Source of the DNA: Anadara kagoshimensis | Lineage: Eukaryota > Mollusca > Bivalvia > Arcoida > Arcidae | DNA length: 64,000 bases | Assembly (NCBI GenBank): GCA_021292105.1 | Contig: CM037861.1 | Location: forward strand, 48,436,634 to 48,500,633 | Direction: 5' to 3' | Notes under the pieces: generated by a model | Databases searched by the model: none | The model's input: only the letters and a program-made list of their open reading frames with translations | What the model was told of the DNA's origin: nothing | Shown: positions 34,976 through 48,502 of the stretch, piece after piece | Position numbering within the stretch: position 1 is the first letter of the stretch | Layout of the letters: every line of letters begins with the position of its first letter | Translations under genes and position numbers: made by a program

Positions 34976-37073
34976 TATATGACAAAATTGTACTGGACAA
35001 GAACGCCACGAGTTCAATGTCTCATGGCTGTGCACATGTGCGCTAGCTGTTTTATAACTTCCTGACGTGCAGTATCTGAGCAATGCTTGTAGCCAATAGT
35101 TGTTGTACACAGGTGTATAACAAGCCCTGACAGATTCACTAATTAGTCATAACCGTGTCATCTCCAGTAATTAAATCTAGCTTCCTTTAACTTCGTTTAT
35201 CACAAACACCTGCCTTATGTTTGTCATACCTATACTCGACAATATGTCTTCATAGAATATTTATATTGTCTTTGATGTAAAAGTAGCAGTTTGTGCCTGG
35301 AAAATTCAATGCGGTTTATTGTAAAAAAAAAGATCTATTAATAAATGTTTTTACCACCATTGGGAATCGAATTCGCCTTACGAAGTATAAATAGATAATT
35401 AATTTGTTTTCTTGGAGGAAAATCATTTCTCACAGTTTAGCAAAAATTGGTTAATCTTGATTGTATATTGGGAGGGGGTGGCATAGCACTGTATTTTAAT
35501 TACAAATTAAATCTATATAAATTAAGATTATGATAAAAATGAAATTGTTTTCAGTATGTGAGATTTATGTATTTAAAAAAATATTACTCCATTAAGTTCC
35601 AAAACTCCACAATCAAGGAGTAATAACTATAAACTATATGTATTATAATTCTTTGTTTCCTGTTCATTTGTCTTTTTTATTTTGTTATTCTATGGTTACC
35701 CTTTCTTTACTTGTTCATTTTCAAGCGTTAGAAAAATGCAATGTTCACGAGAGACCAAACACTCTGTTTTCTGCTTTGAAATTTTGTTTGTTCTCTTCGA
35801 ACCCCTTTTAATAATACCTTAATGATAACTTATAATTTTTAGGTTTCAGATCCCTTTGGAAATATCGGGGAAAATTGCAAATCGCCAAAAAATACGACAT
35901 TTTGACTCGATACTGCTGAAAATGATGAAATGGGGTTTCGATGGCTAACACGCTAAAAAAAACCCCATATTTAGAAAGTTTTAATCTTGCAAACAATGAT
36001 TGCCCACCTGATTTTTTGTGCCTTGTCATTGGATACTAAGTGTCTATTGCATTATTTTGTCTTGTTGCAAAACTCCCATTATAAGAATTAGTACTAGAAA
36101 CACCCAAATAAGCCAAATTCTGAGTACTCGTAAAATGGAATCTGCTCTTCGTTTGATAAAAAGGGTCTAGTCCGGTTGTTCCAAGCTCATTAAGCTAATC
36201 CAGTTTGTTCCTTATACCCGCTATAAGCAAGATAGTTCATTTGAAATCTATTTGGGAAAAGAAGCATAAAATAAAATAAAAAAGTGACTTATATTATATG
36301 AACATTGTAACAGTTTATTTACAAAACAAACATTGTGTTCAAACGATGCTTTGAGTATTAACGAAGAAATTGGTTAAGCTAACAAAACCTTAAACAATCG
36401 ACTGTCCATGAATACACCGTAACTTGACAGAAGCAAGAGGAACCGGAGAGCATGCGCACGAATAAGACCAAGACAATTACGGATGGACATAACACACTGT
36501 CTATTCTATCACTGTAAATGGATGTAAGGTACCGACTCCAAGGAGACTAGATGAGTATAATATGTTGCATAAATACTTTGGATATCTAAGGGACCAAATA
36601 TCTGTTATTCATTGAAGATTGTCCACGATATTTCCTGTATTGACATTGCAGTAAGCGACATTTATTTTTCTTCAAAAACTCATTAATCTAAGCCCTATCT
36701 TTACAGACAAATAACTCTAATTAAAGAAAATATATTGACAAGAGCCGGGAATTATCCGTAAACGTTTTCCTTATCAGATGTGAAGAGTTAGTAAATCATT
36801 TATATCGGAATGTTAATGGCATCGGCGTTATTTTGTAAATTTGTATATGATATTAATAAGGCTATTTGCGGAAATTCTTGATTATATTAACAGTAGGAGC
36901 TTGTTTAAATACCATCAAGAAAACAGTATATTCTACTTCTTTAGTTTATAGAAGACCTCAACACAATTTTGTACTAGAACACTGCTGTGAATACACATCT
37001 CCATTCATTTCTCCACTTGATACTGTCTCTCCGTGTTAACAAGCTAAATCCTTGTTACAGATACAGTACAGCC
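34976..37073. other. AT-rich stretch with nothing recognised
   Basis: No gene or element with clear ends. The frame 35808-36029 on the minus strand has no recognisable similarity and no supporting splice sites. Confidence 0.5.
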
Positions 37074-37276
37074 CTGTCGAAAGTTTAACACTGAGCTAAC
37101 GAAAAGGAGTCAAACCTCAGCTGCCGAGTGGCCGGGATATTGAAAACCTATGTTTAAAAGCTGTCAAGAGATAGATAAAGTAACTGCTTATGTGTAGCTA
37201 ACGGGGGAGCCGAGATGAGCCACCAATTCGCACTAATTTAAAAGCTCAGTATTAAACTTTCGACAGGCCTGTACTG
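37074..37276. mobile_element. CAGTACAG-end MITE, copy 3 (best preserved)
   Basis: Nearly perfect inverted ends: CAGTACAGCCCTGTCGAAAG and CTTTCGACAGGCCTGTACTG, continuing through TTTAACACTGAGCT. TA flanks both sides (37072-37073 and 37277-37278). 203 bp, non-coding; the youngest of three copies here. Confidence 0.9.
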
Positions 37277-39400
37277 TATTTAAAAAGAACACAAGAAATT
37301 AGGTGTAGTTTTATTGTTTTTATTAATGAATCAGCTGGTTCCTCCCACAGAAAAAACTAATGCGTTAGACTTAACGGAGCTGGTTCGAACATCGCTAATG
37401 AGTTGTCGGGCGTCACTACCAATATCGGGAGTATATATACTCTTCTTAAGTAAGGGACGTTTGTTTCTATAGCCAAAATAAAACGTTACCACAATGAGCA
37501 ATAATATGTAGTTATTAACTATAAAGACCGATACAATTAAGCATGTATTTTAGCTACAAAAGAAGAAGACGGACTTTGCAGTGTAATCAAAATTTAAACA
37601 AATTACAAAATGCATGTATAGACAATAAAAGTCTTTTTTTAAGTTGTATTTAAGAGGTAACTGGTTGCAACAGAAAAAACAACATTTTAATAAAGCCATT
37701 GTATATTTTGTTGTCAATAGATAAAAGAGAGCTGTGGCCTCAACATTCGACATCTTGTCTTGATTTGTAATTTTGTATGTTAGTTCGTTAGTGTTTTCGG
37801 TTCAACGGAACGCGTTTTGAACATTTACATTGTATCCAAGATGTTGTGCGAATAGTTGTACAACTGACAATGGACTAAAGTACATACACTACTTTTTTAT
37901 CCCGAGTAACAGTTACCGTCAAAAGTAGAGCGCACAAATGTCATAAAGTGTAACGGGGTAAAAAACATCAATCATTGGCATTGGGTATTTGCTAGTATTT
38001 GTTTCTATTGATTCCCGTTGGTGGCCTCAAAAGTCCTTTTGGTTGGTCCTATTAAGGACATAACATTGCAAACATATGCGTTGTATCTACATATTTTTAA
38101 TGCTTTTTTGGATTTATATGTTGGAATATGCTGAATAACGCATGTGAACAGAAACATTATTGCAACATGTTACGTTATCTTTTGATACTACTTACACAGT
38201 ACATGTATTTTCAAACAGGTTGCCAAATCACATTTTAACATACGTTTTGTTTATATAACATGCGTTTTCAAGTATGCTTCACGCATTTTTTTTTATACAA
38301 TTCGCTACTTGTAATTCAAATAGCAATTCTGTAAAAAATATCCCTTTTAAAAAAGTTTGTGCTTAAAATACTTTGTCATTTATATGTGATGTATAGGTGA
38401 TTTTGACTATTCAGACCAAACAATACTTGATACAAGCTTGATTATGACACGACGGGAGTACCAAATACGAAAAGCGGCAACAACCAACATGATTGGAAAA
38501 ATCTCTAAGCCGGGTTTCTTGTAGATATGTCATATACCAATTTTGAATGTATTTCATGATTAAATTAAAAAATCAGTATATGACAGATATACCCACTCCA
38601 GTACAAGGTCAGTCCTGCTAGAGCGAATAAAAGATATGTCAAATTTCCAAAACATACAAAAGCATAACTACGGATATATAGGAACTCTATAACGGAATTC
38701 CTACTATTCCATATGGTCGGCAACAATAAAAAATACAAGCATACTGAAGATTAATGCATTTCTTAACGTAACCCTCCCTAAACACTTGTACATTTGCACT
38801 CTTAAGTAACACTCTTAAGTAATAACCCCTGTCCATTTTTTAAAAATAGCTTCGGATATCAAGTTTTTTTTAAATATTTGGAATATAATTTTTCTTTCTT
38901 CTTCTTCATGTATAGTTATGAGAACTTAGAAACACTTAAACCAGTTAAAGTTAAGAGGAAGATGTTTGGATTTGTATGTATGTTTACCGGCATTAATTCT
39001 ATGTTTACATTTAGATTATCTTGTTTACACTTAGCCTTAAGTAGTCAGTGTTTTATACAACATTCTACTTGATCTGTAAGTCACACGGGGTTACTCTAAT
39101 TCCAATACTCCTGAAAGTAACAAGAGTAGATATAAATGACCTTTCATTTACTCTTTATACCGGTAATTTTTCATCGTAAAGTCAATCACGGTTAATGGTA
39201 TATTTAAATAAATTACCACGCATAATTTATCAATTTTACCTTGTTTTGATACAATTTATGATAAACAGTTTTTTATGTAGCATGATTTTGATTCGATTTT
39301 TAAACGTTTTCTTGTCAAGTGTCTTTACTTCATATAGATAGTTGTATTGTCTTTACCAAAGATCTTCAATGCAATTTGTAACTTCAAGGGCCAGCAGCGC
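37277..39400. other. AT-rich stretch with nothing recognised
   Basis: No gene or element with clear ends was found before the minisatellite block begins. Confidence 0.5.
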
Positions 39401-39585
39401 ACCGTAGAACGACAATAACCCACATATATACACATATAACACTTGTCAAACTCACATAAACCACGTGTGCTTTCTACATGTATATACATTTTTATGTAAC
39501 ATTTATCAAACTAACGCATCACATGTGCTTTATATTTGCACCTTACATTCGTGAAACTCGCGCACTGCATGTGCTTTGATTTGTC

Positions 39586-40132
39586 AAATCCATGCACCAC
39601 ATGTATATAAAATTTGTCAAATCCATGCACCACATATGGTTGCTACATGTATATAACATTTGTCAAATCCATGCACCACATATGGTTGCTACATGTATAT
39701 AACATTTGTCAAATCCATGCACCACATATGGTTGCTACATGTATGTAACATTTGTCAAATCCATGCACCACATATGGTTGCTACATGTATTTAACATTTG
39801 TCAAATCCATGTATCACATATGGTTGCTACATGTATATAACATTTGTCAAATCCATGTATTACATATGGTTGCTACATGTATATAACATTTGTCAAATCC
39901 ATGCACCACATATGGTTGCTACATGTATATAACATTTGTCAAATCCATGTATCACATATGGTTGCTACATGTATATAACATTTGTCAAATCCATGCACCA
40001 CATATGGTTGCTACATGTATATAACATTTGTCAAATCCATGCACTACATATGGTTGCTACATGTATATAACATTTGTCAAATCCATGCACTACATATGGT
40101 TGCTACATGTATATAACATTTGTCAAACTCGC
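39586..40132. repeat. 46-bp minisatellite, about 12 copies
   Basis: The unit runs AAATCCATGCACCACATATG, GTTGCTACATGTATATAACA, TTTGTC. Starts fall at 39619, 39665, 39711 and every 46 bp on to 40079, with one shortened copy before. Copies are nearly identical, differing mainly at CACC/TATC/TATT/CACT. The last copy grades into CAAACTCGCACAGC. The first of three neighbouring arrays with related units. Confidence 0.97.
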
Positions 40133-40201
40133 ACAGCTTATGCGCTTTCTACATGTATATAACATAACATTTGTCAAAGGCATGTACCCCATGCGTTCTC
40201 T

Positions 40202-40880
40202 CCATGGATAAAGCATTCTCCAAACTCATGCATCACATATGGTTTGTACATTTGTCTCTCCATGGATAAAGCATTCGCCAAACTCATGCATCACATATGG
40301 TTTGTACATTTGTCTCTCCATGGATAAAGCATTCGCCAAACTCATGCATCACATATGGTTTGTACATTTGTCTCTCCATGGATAAAGCATTCGCCAAACT
40401 CATGCATCACATATGGTTTGTACATTTGTCTCTCCATGGATAAAGCATTCGCCAAACTCATGCATCACATATGGTTTGTACATTTGTCTCTCCATGGATA
40501 AAGCATTCGCCAAACTCATGCATCACATATGGTTTGTACATTTGTCTCTCCATGGATAAAGCATTCGCCAAACTCATGCATCACATATGGTTTGTACATT
40601 TGTCTCTCCATGGATAAAGCATTTGCCAAACTCATGCATCACATATGGTTTGTACATTTGTCTCTCCACGGATAAAGCATTCGCCAAACTCATGCATCAC
40701 ATATGGTTTGTACATTTGTCTCTCCATGGATAAAGCATTTGCCAAACTCATGCATCACATATGGTTTGTACATTTGTCTCTCCATGAATAAAGCATTCGC
40801 CAAACTCATGCATCACATATGGTTTGTACATTTGTCTCTCCATGGATAAAGCATTCGCCAAACTCATGCATCACATATGG
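40202..40880. repeat. 58-bp minisatellite, 12 copies
   Basis: The unit runs CCATGGATAAAGCATTCGCC, AAACTCATGCATCACATATG, GTTTGTACATTTGTCTCT. Starts fall at 40202, 40260 and every 58 bp to 40840. Copies are almost identical, indicating recent expansion. AAACTCATGCATCACATATG is clearly related to AAATCCATGCACCACATATG of the 46-bp array. Confidence 0.97.
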
Positions 40881-41470
40881 TTTTATCAAACTAACGCACC
40901 ACATGTGCTTTCTATTTGCATCTAACATTTTTTAAACTCGTGCACTACATGTGTTTTGTACATTATGTAATACCGGTATTTGTCAAGCCCGCACACAACA
41001 TGTGCTTTATCCATGTATTTATGAAACTCGCGCACCACATATGTTTTCTACATGTATATAACATTTGTCAAACTTACGTACCGCTATGTTTTCATTTTTA
41101 TGTAACGTTTATCAAACCAACGCACCACATGTGCTTGCTATTTTCATCTTTTTATAAACTCGTGCACTACATGTGTTTTGTACATTATGTAATACCGGTA
41201 TTTGTCAAGCCCGCACCCAACATGTGCTTTATCCATGTATTTATAAAACTCGCGCACCACATATGGTTGCTACATGTATATAACATTTGTCAAACTTACG
41301 TACCGCTATGTTTTCATTTTTATGTAACGTTTATCAAACCAACGCACCACATGTGCTTGCTATTTTCATCTTTTTATAAACTCGTGCACTATATGTGTTT
41401 TGTACATTATGTAATATTTGTCAAGCTCGCACCCAACATGTGCTTTATCCATGTATTTTTGAAACTCATT
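40881..41470. repeat. 222-bp tandem repeat, about 2.6 copies, built of sub-repeats
   Basis: AAACTCGTGCACTACATGTG recurs at 40934, 41156 and 41378. Each unit holds several subunits of the A.CTCGCGCACCACAT.TG type with CTACATGTATATAACATTTG between them, the same motif as the two preceding arrays. Because 222 is divisible by three, one frame stays open over two units (40916-41473), giving a repetitive false protein. Confidence 0.93.
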
Positions 41471-42059
41471 TAAGGTATTCAATTGTTCACTAATTCGTCT
41501 ATTTAGTTATAAAAATATATATGTTTTTTTCAGTGACATGCAAAATATTGTAATATTATAATTGTCTACGAAACCGGTTTATATAAGAGTTTACTCTTGT
41601 TCCGGGATCCTCTTTATATTATTTATTTGTAAATTGTACTAGAAACATAAATAAAATATTGTTTAAACTGAAACTCATTTAACACATGCGCTTTCTAAAT
41701 GTATGTAACATTTGTCAAGCCCATACCACACGCGTGTTTTCTTTGTGTATGAAACAAGACCAAACACTAATATTGGATCATATCTATCAGTTTTAACCTT
41801 GTAAAGTGGCGAAATTCATTTAGTTCTGGTGCAAAAATGGTTTAAAAATACAAACGTTGACGTCACATATTACGTTCGCAACACTTTGTGGAAAACAGTG
41901 GGCGGGAGATTACAACCAATAAACAAATGGTGACAGTAATTTGTTCAATGTGGGAAGGGCCCTTCATAAGTACTTTAACCACACCACTGGTTGTCGACTC
42001 GCCTTTATGCCTGGTGCCTATCCAAAGTAGGTAATCGTATTATCAATAGACTCAAATTA

Positions 42060-42230
42060 CAGTCAATCCTGCCTTATGGTCAACATATATATATGGACCA
42101 CCTGCTCTTAAAGGGCAGTTAAATTTATCCCAATTGCTCCTTATTCATGTTATTTGGACCTGTATATAAGCGTCACCTGCCCATAAAGGGCACTTATACT
42201 GGTTTCCTTAGCTGATATAGACAGTTTATT
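42060..42230. mobile_element. CAGTCAA-end MITE, copy 3
   Basis: The left end CAGTCAATCCTGCC follows TA. Inside are ATTTATCCCAATTGCTCCTT and CACCTGCCCATAAAGGGCAC, shared with the copies near 34.4-35 kb. The right end is worn (GATATAGACAGTTTAT). Confidence 0.7.
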
Positions 42231-42566
42231 AGTGTTATGTTGTCTAATTGCTATTTTCATATTGGGTAGGTAAGCTGCAAGTGTTTCCATAGTTGACCGT
42301 AAATTATAAAATGTATCAGTATCAACTCTTCTTTTTTCCAAATCAATTGCTGAAACAAATTGAAAACCGTAACACCAACCAACATGAACACAAGTTCGTA
42401 TTTCGTATTTGTTCATTGTTTGTGAGCATCATCATGCCGTGCCTTTGGGATATATACAAGCATTAATCCTTTCACCAATTTCAATAAATAGGAAATCAGT
42501 TTGTTTATTATGTGTTTTCGTGTGTGTTCATTTGTTGTGCTATGTACTTAATTGTCAAAAACAATA

Positions 42567-42722
42567 AATCGGGAATTTTTCGCGGCGTTTAATTTTCGCT
42601 AGAATAGTAATTTAAATTCGCATATATTTTATTTTCGCGTAGTAGGGTAACTATAAGTTCGAAAGTCTTATTTTCGTGTTTTGTTATTCTCGCAATTTTA
42701 CGCGAAAATATACATTCCCGAT
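42567..42722. mobile_element. ATCGGGAAT-end MITE
   Basis: Inverted ends AATCGGGAATTTTTCGCG and CGCGAAAATATACATTCCCG plus AT, flanked by TA (42565-42566 and 42723-42724). 156 bp, with several TTTTCGCG-type motifs inside. Non-coding. Confidence 0.75.
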
Positions 42723-43494
42723 TAACAGTGGGCGTTATTCACTTGGAAATTTCAAGTTTTTTTTTATTTATCATATAGATCTGTACACGTATATAATGTA
42801 TGGTTATTCTTTAAATAGAAGTTTTCCACATAGATGTACTATAAATTTTAGAAGTGTATCTATAATAAGTATGGAGCCTATTGAGGGTCTTACTAAGTTC
42901 TCATAAAGTTATTATCCGGGGAGTCACCGTGTATCTAGTGAGCATGCTGAGAATTAGATAAATGCACAATATATATGATGTATCCATTAAGTCGGAGTTT
43001 TACGTCAGGTAACGGCACTAAAGACACCTCGTTGTTCAAGTTATCAGAAGTCATAAATTTTACTAATGTAATTAACTTCACTTAATTTCCTTTAATGCTC
43101 CTTTGGTAATATGGGTCACCTAATAATGACATTAGTTTAAATAGGGTCATCTTGGTATCTTGTAAATATGCGTCCTAGTGTTGCCAGAAGGAAACTATGT
43201 TAAAAAGCGTGATAAACTTCCCATCAATTGATTGATTGCCTTTATCAAGTTCCATCGATACGTCACACGTTTGTGCACGCGTTTGAAATCGTGACATTCA
43301 AATGAAGGATGACCTTCCATCTTGAATGCCAAATACTAAGCCGTAGACATTATTGTCGGTTTAGTTTGACACTTGAATACTTCACTTTGGTTTTTATCAT
43401 AATGCTGGATGAAAAGTGCATCAAGACAAAGATTTCTTGTAATGTCAAAACTTGTTTCAGCAAAAGAAATTCTGTAACGTTTAAACAAACCCAT

Positions 43495-43760
43495 TTGTCT
43501 TGGGTAAGTAATAGTAACTTTACCATGGATGTCTTGCGTCAGTAAAAGAACTTTGAACAACCCTGTTCTCTTGCGCCATTAAACGAACTTTTGTTATTTT
43601 TTTAACAGAACTGTTTGTCTTGCACCAGGAAACAATTTTTGACAGCGTTTCAATGAAACAGTTTGCCAAGCGTTAAACAATTGTTTCAAGGAAGCATTTG
43701 TCATTAGTCAAACAAACTTTTAAAATGTTTCAACATACGATTTGTCTTGCACTTGTATAA
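43495..43760. repeat. Degenerate tandem repeat, about 60 bp
   Basis: Recurring TTTGTCTTGC followed by CAGTAAA/CATTAAAC/CAGGAAAC and AACTTTTG-type sequence, about four to five weak copies. Weaker echoes continue to about 44070. Confidence 0.5.
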
Positions 43761-44211
43761 ACTCCGGATCATTAACAAACAATATTGTATCAACCCATTA
43801 GAGCTTTTGTTCGTTACATTTTGTTTTACGCCAATACAGAATCTTGCAAATAACAATTGTTTTAGTCGGTAACATATTTGAATAAAACACTTTATGTACG
43901 CCAGTGTAATATTCTGGAATATGTTGGAAAATACATTTTACTCTTAATCAGTATAAGCTCTCGATCAGTGTACGAGCAAAATAGTTTGTCCTAAAATAAA
44001 TATGCATTACGCCAGACAAATTCGTTATAATAAACAAATGATTTTGTCGTAGACCAGCTTAAAAGTTTTCATGTTATGTTGGAACGATCATTTTATAAAT
44101 GATCTATTCAAAGCATTGTAATTCGTTTTAAATTTAGAAGCAACGTTTTTGCTAAGAGATTCAAATCGAACACAATCATTCCGTTCCATGTTCAAATAAC
44201 AATCTCAAAAG

Positions 44212-44400
44212 CGAAGCAAAAACTTTGAGTACTAGCTTGTAAATTAGTATAAACTTCCATTGTGGAAATGAGACCGGGTGTTCAGGAAGGGTAATCAGTC
44301 CTGTCTAGCCAGCTACACCCACCACATGTGAAACAAAAATCCAGAATTAAAAGGAAGACTATCGACAGCATCAGAACGTAATATGCACTGTTATACATAT
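44212..44400 (+). repeat. Family R repeat, copy 5 (worn)
   Basis: GAAGCAAAAACTTTGAG, AATGAGACCGGGTGTTCAGG, TCCTGTCTAGCCAGCTACAC and CCACATGTGAAAC match the core, but with more differences than copies 1 and 2. Confidence 0.65.
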
Positions 44401-44914
44401 CATTCAGTCATCCTTTCGGATATGAAAAGTAGGCGTTAAGATATATACCTTGGCATCTCATTTCCCGTTATGTATTAACTTGTAAATCAGATACATAAAT
44501 CATCACACATGTTGAGATTTTATGACATAATAATGCAAACTAAGCTTCAAACAGCCTGCTAAAGGAATAAAATAATAGCATGTTTTATTAATAAATCTAT
44601 GTAAATGTCACAATTTTGTAAATAACTAAATTTTTTAATGTTGTTCGCTTCACATCTGACAGGCATGTAATCTATCATAATTATGTTGGGTGAATTTCAT
44701 TAATATTTCAACAACGGTTTTCAAATAGAGTAAAGGTTATTATAAAGCGATAAAAACTCAAATGTTCATCTGTTATACCACAATGCATGAAACATTTTGA
44801 CAAATTTCAATTTTTTTTTCAAAATTTATTTAAATTGAATAAGATCAAATTAAATATCAAACCACAATTATTTGAATTTCTACATTAATCTAAAATTGAA
44901 TATAAAAAATCCAG

Positions 44915-45165
44915 TTGAATGCGACACGTTTAGCTATGGCTGAAATTAACAAGAACACACTGAACATATCTACCAAAAACATACCAATCCATGTTCAAAT
45001 GTTATCCCAAAAGAAAAGTAAAAACTTTAATAACTGTCACATTAACTTAAACCAAGGAAGTGAGGCCGGGTGCTGTGGAAGGGTAAACACCTCCTGTTAC
45101 TGTTTAGCTAGCTACAATTGCCTCCATCCTATATAACAAACATAGAGAATGAACGGAACATTGAA
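44915..45165 (+). repeat. Family R repeat, copy 6
   Basis: CCAATCCATGTTCAAATG, AAGTAAAAACTTTAATAACT, GGAAGTGAGGCCGGGTGCTG and CACCTCCTGTTACTGTTTAG match the core, and TTAGCTAGCTAC follows. The frame 44915-45136 is this repeat and not a gene. Confidence 0.75.
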
Positions 45166-46441
45166 CTTTGAGACACAATAAAAGCATATAGAGACCAATA
45201 TAAAACTTCCAAAAGTTTAGAACACTAAACGCTATACAATAATGTAAGTATTATGTGGGGTCTCACCTTTCCACTTATTTTATAACCAAGGATATCTTAA
45301 CACATCAATGTTTTAGGTGAGTAATTAATTATTCAAATAATTCAGTATTTTAATATTCTGCTACTTTTAACAAATTCATAAGGCTAATTATTATTTCATT
45401 AGTGCAATTAGCATTAATAGTTCAGTTTGAAAACTGATATTATGAATTTGATTTTAGTTCAAATTGCAAGATGTCCAAAATGACTTAAAACTTGTTACAA
45501 ATCTGACTTTAAAGCAATTTTTCAAGTTCGTCCATGGCTTGACTTTGACATTGCAACACCTCTAAATTGACCTTTTAAAATTTTAATTTTAATGCAAATG
45601 TTCTCAATTCACCCATGGCTTGACTAAGACTCACAGTTTTAGGATACCCGTTTTATTGGTGTTTAAGAAGTGAGGATTTTTAGCAGTTTTATTTGATTAA
45701 GAAATTCAAGGAGTATTTAAGTAAATATCCAACTTCTTATAAATCAACTTCCTCCAATAAACAAGAGTCAGTTTGTTATCAAAATCTAAAAGTAATTTAG
45801 AACAGTAATATTTATTACAAATCTAAACAAAGTAAAAATTGTGTTTACACTTTGTATATATTAAATATGTTTAACAGAATTACAGAAATAAGTTTGTTAC
45901 AATAAATCAAAGGTTATGTTGGGTACTCGATTTTAAAATATTGTCGTTTATTAATTAAATATTAAACTGTGTCAAATATTATTATGCTGAGTAAGCATAT
46001 TACTAACTCCAGCTATTTTGTACAGATGCTAAATACCCTATAGGCAAAAATTAAAGCATCATTTCTGGAAAGTGCATGAAGCTTTGTTTTAAGTAAGCAA
46101 ATGAAACCTAACGGCTACCCAATAACGCCTTTTCATTTAGTGATTTTGAACTGTGTGTATAGCCAACACTTTCCACACAAGAATCTTTGGAGTGGGTCAG
46201 CACATTACCAAAACTGATCTCTATTGGTTAGTAACAAATCAAATGAACAGAAAACGCCAACTTCCTTCATGGGCTAGTCTCAAATGTATTCTTGACAACA
46301 TATTTCAAATGTCCTGAACAACTTTGTAACAAAGAAAACGGGTTTTACTGTGAAAATTTGAACATTATTGGAAAAACAATTAAAACAACCTTCCTTAACC
46401 TCATTTGCACCAAGTATACCAACATAAACATCTCTTATTAA
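45166..46441. other. AT-rich stretch, one small duplication
   Basis: No gene seen. CCATGGCTTGACTTTGAC near 45532 and CCATGGCTTGACTAAGAC near 45613 mark a weak two-copy duplication of about 80 bp. Confidence 0.5.
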
Positions 46442-46905
46442 ACCAGATTAATATTATTCAGTTTTAGTTCTGCAAATTCAAAACAATATACATTGTATTA
46501 GAGCCTTTTTATTCAAACATTAAAGCAATGCTTGAAACCAGAGCTTAGACCAAGTCATGATCAGTTATGGTAATTCCAAACACTGTATGAGGGAGTTGTT
46601 CCTAATTGTTGTCACCTAATGTTTATAACACTAAGGTCAAATGCTAATATAAAAAATTACATAATAAGACTAGATCATGTTCATAGTGACCAATATAAGC
46701 CAGAAAATTAATGTTATTTAGATTTGATTCTGCTAATTCAAAAAATATATTAGAACCTTCTTATTCAAACAGACTAAAACAACCATGCTTGAAACCAGAG
46801 TTGAGACCAAGTCAGTTATTGTAATACTAAACATTGTAAGAGGGAGTTGTTCCTAATTGTTGTCACCTCATGTTTATAACACTAAGGTCAAATGCTAATA
46901 CACGT
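46442..46905. repeat. Two-copy direct repeat, period 251 bp
   Basis: GAGGGAGTTGTTCCTAATTG at 46589 recurs at 46840. The copies also share ATGCTTGAAACCAGAG, GTTTATAACACTAAGGTCAA and AATGCTAATA. High similarity in the second half of each copy. Non-coding. Confidence 0.85.
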
Positions 46906-47454
46906 TTATTTATGAAAATTACATAATTATATTATCTTGTCAGGCTGTAAATTTGAAAGTCAACATGTCAAGCATGGCGAGTTAAAACAATAATTAGCTT
47001 GTCATTTTAAAATTTAAATCAATGTAAATATTTGTAATCTGAGTTTAATCCTAAAAGCAAATAAATCTTATACATTAGTACAAGATATATACCTTGTAGG
47101 TATAATCACCTGAAATATGTTTTATAATGTTAATTATAAATATTTAATTTTACTATATGCGTGATTTGTGAGTTATGAACAAGGAAATGCATGCACATGT
47201 TGTAATTTGTTAATACTCGTGTAAATATTTCAAATATTTAAAACATTATACACTTATAAAGCAGCATGTGTTTTAAAGACTTTAAAATGTAATGTAAACT
47301 TGATTCAATGATTAATTTGTATAAAAAATAAAAAAAATTAAGATTTATAAAAAAAACAACCTAAAAATGACATTAATGTTTTAAATGTTCAGTGTAAAAT
47401 TACATCAGATTTAAAATAAAAATACCAGTAAACTTCATCTCATGTTGCTCAACC

Positions 47455-47707
47455 GCTTCTAATTGTAAGCCACTGCTGTAGCAGCCACATGAAGCTTACT
47501 CTACAGAGGTGTCTTTAGCATTGCACTGAGACATGGAACCTCTGTTTTGAGTCTCACACGAAAAACTACTCTAGTAATGAGCATTTTTCAGCTCTAGTAT
47601 GGGAAATTTTGAAAATCATTTCAGAAAATTTGCAAGTCCTGAGTGAGGTTCGAAACCACACCCCTTGCCTTTGAAAGCCAGTGACAGTACCACTCAGCCA
47701 TGTCCAT
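47455..47707 (-). mobile_element. tRNA-derived SINE, second type of head
   Basis: Minus strand. Box A-like TGGCTGAGTGGTA and box B-like GTTTCGAACCTC have the spacing of a tRNA gene, followed by about 180 bp of body. No convincing target duplication and the tail is unclear. Confidence 0.6.
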
Positions 47708-47929
47708 CCATCTAATAATGTTTCTTCCTATTATTGGTAGTAGAATGTATAACACGCAGTATAGAATGGTGAAAAGATTATTTTGATACTTTGCAGAAAA
47801 TAAAACATTGGAAAAAACACATTATGAATTTCCACTGAATTCTATACTATATATAGTGGCAAAGTACAAAGTATAAAGAATTATAAGTTTCCATTGATAA
47901 ATTACAGAGGAATGCATTGTAACTCTTTA

Positions 47930-48080
47930 CCAGTTACCCTTCTGGAACACCAGGCCTCACTTACCTGGTTTAACTGAATTTGACAGTTTTCAAAGTTTTT
48001 ACTTTTGGGATTGTGCTTTGAATATGGACTGTTTGTGGTTAATAAAAACAATACAAAGTAACCAATTCTGATATGACAGA
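47930..48080 (-). repeat. Family R repeat, copy 7
   Basis: Minus strand: AGTCCATATTCAAAGCACAA, AAGTAAAAACTTTGAAAACT and CAGGTAAGTGAGGCCTGGTG, then TTCCAGAAGGGTAACTGG. Truncated beyond the centre of the core. Confidence 0.7.
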
Positions 48081-48502
48081 TTTCATTTGATGCATTGTAC
48101 TAAATTTCATTTACTTTTTTGGGCAGATACAACCTTTGCCATGTACACTCTTGCTGAATGGGGTACTTGCAATAGCTCAATATTTTGTTCTTTTGATTTT
48201 TACTTGTATCTTGAACATTCCCCAATAAACAACTTTGCTTTATTACTTATTTGGATTTTTGGTCCCCTTACCTGACATTAAAACAATATCAATTTTTTAA
48301 AATAGCCTGACCATTTTCAGATATCCTTATTCTTCACCAGAAGCAGTTATGTAAAACAGTGTACATCTGCCTTTAAGCTAGCATTTGGTGGAGCAAAATC
48401 TGTTGGAACCATTTCATACAATGTACTTTTTATTTATTAAACACCATCAGATACTTTTATGACTAGTCATTCCATAAGTTGATTTATCAATTTATTGAAT
48501 AA

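Noticed and set aside
39586-40880. Regular repeats that could be mistaken for a CRISPR array
   Set aside because: Units are directly adjacent with no unique spacers, and the host is an animal.
40916-41473. A 185-residue frame with repeated peptide units
   Set aside because: It lies wholly in the 222-bp tandem repeat, whose length is divisible by three, so the frame stays open by arithmetic. No similarity, and neighbouring arrays with the same motif are closed.
44915-45136. A 73-residue plus-strand frame
   Set aside because: It is a copy of family R, and other copies of the repeat do not keep the frame open.
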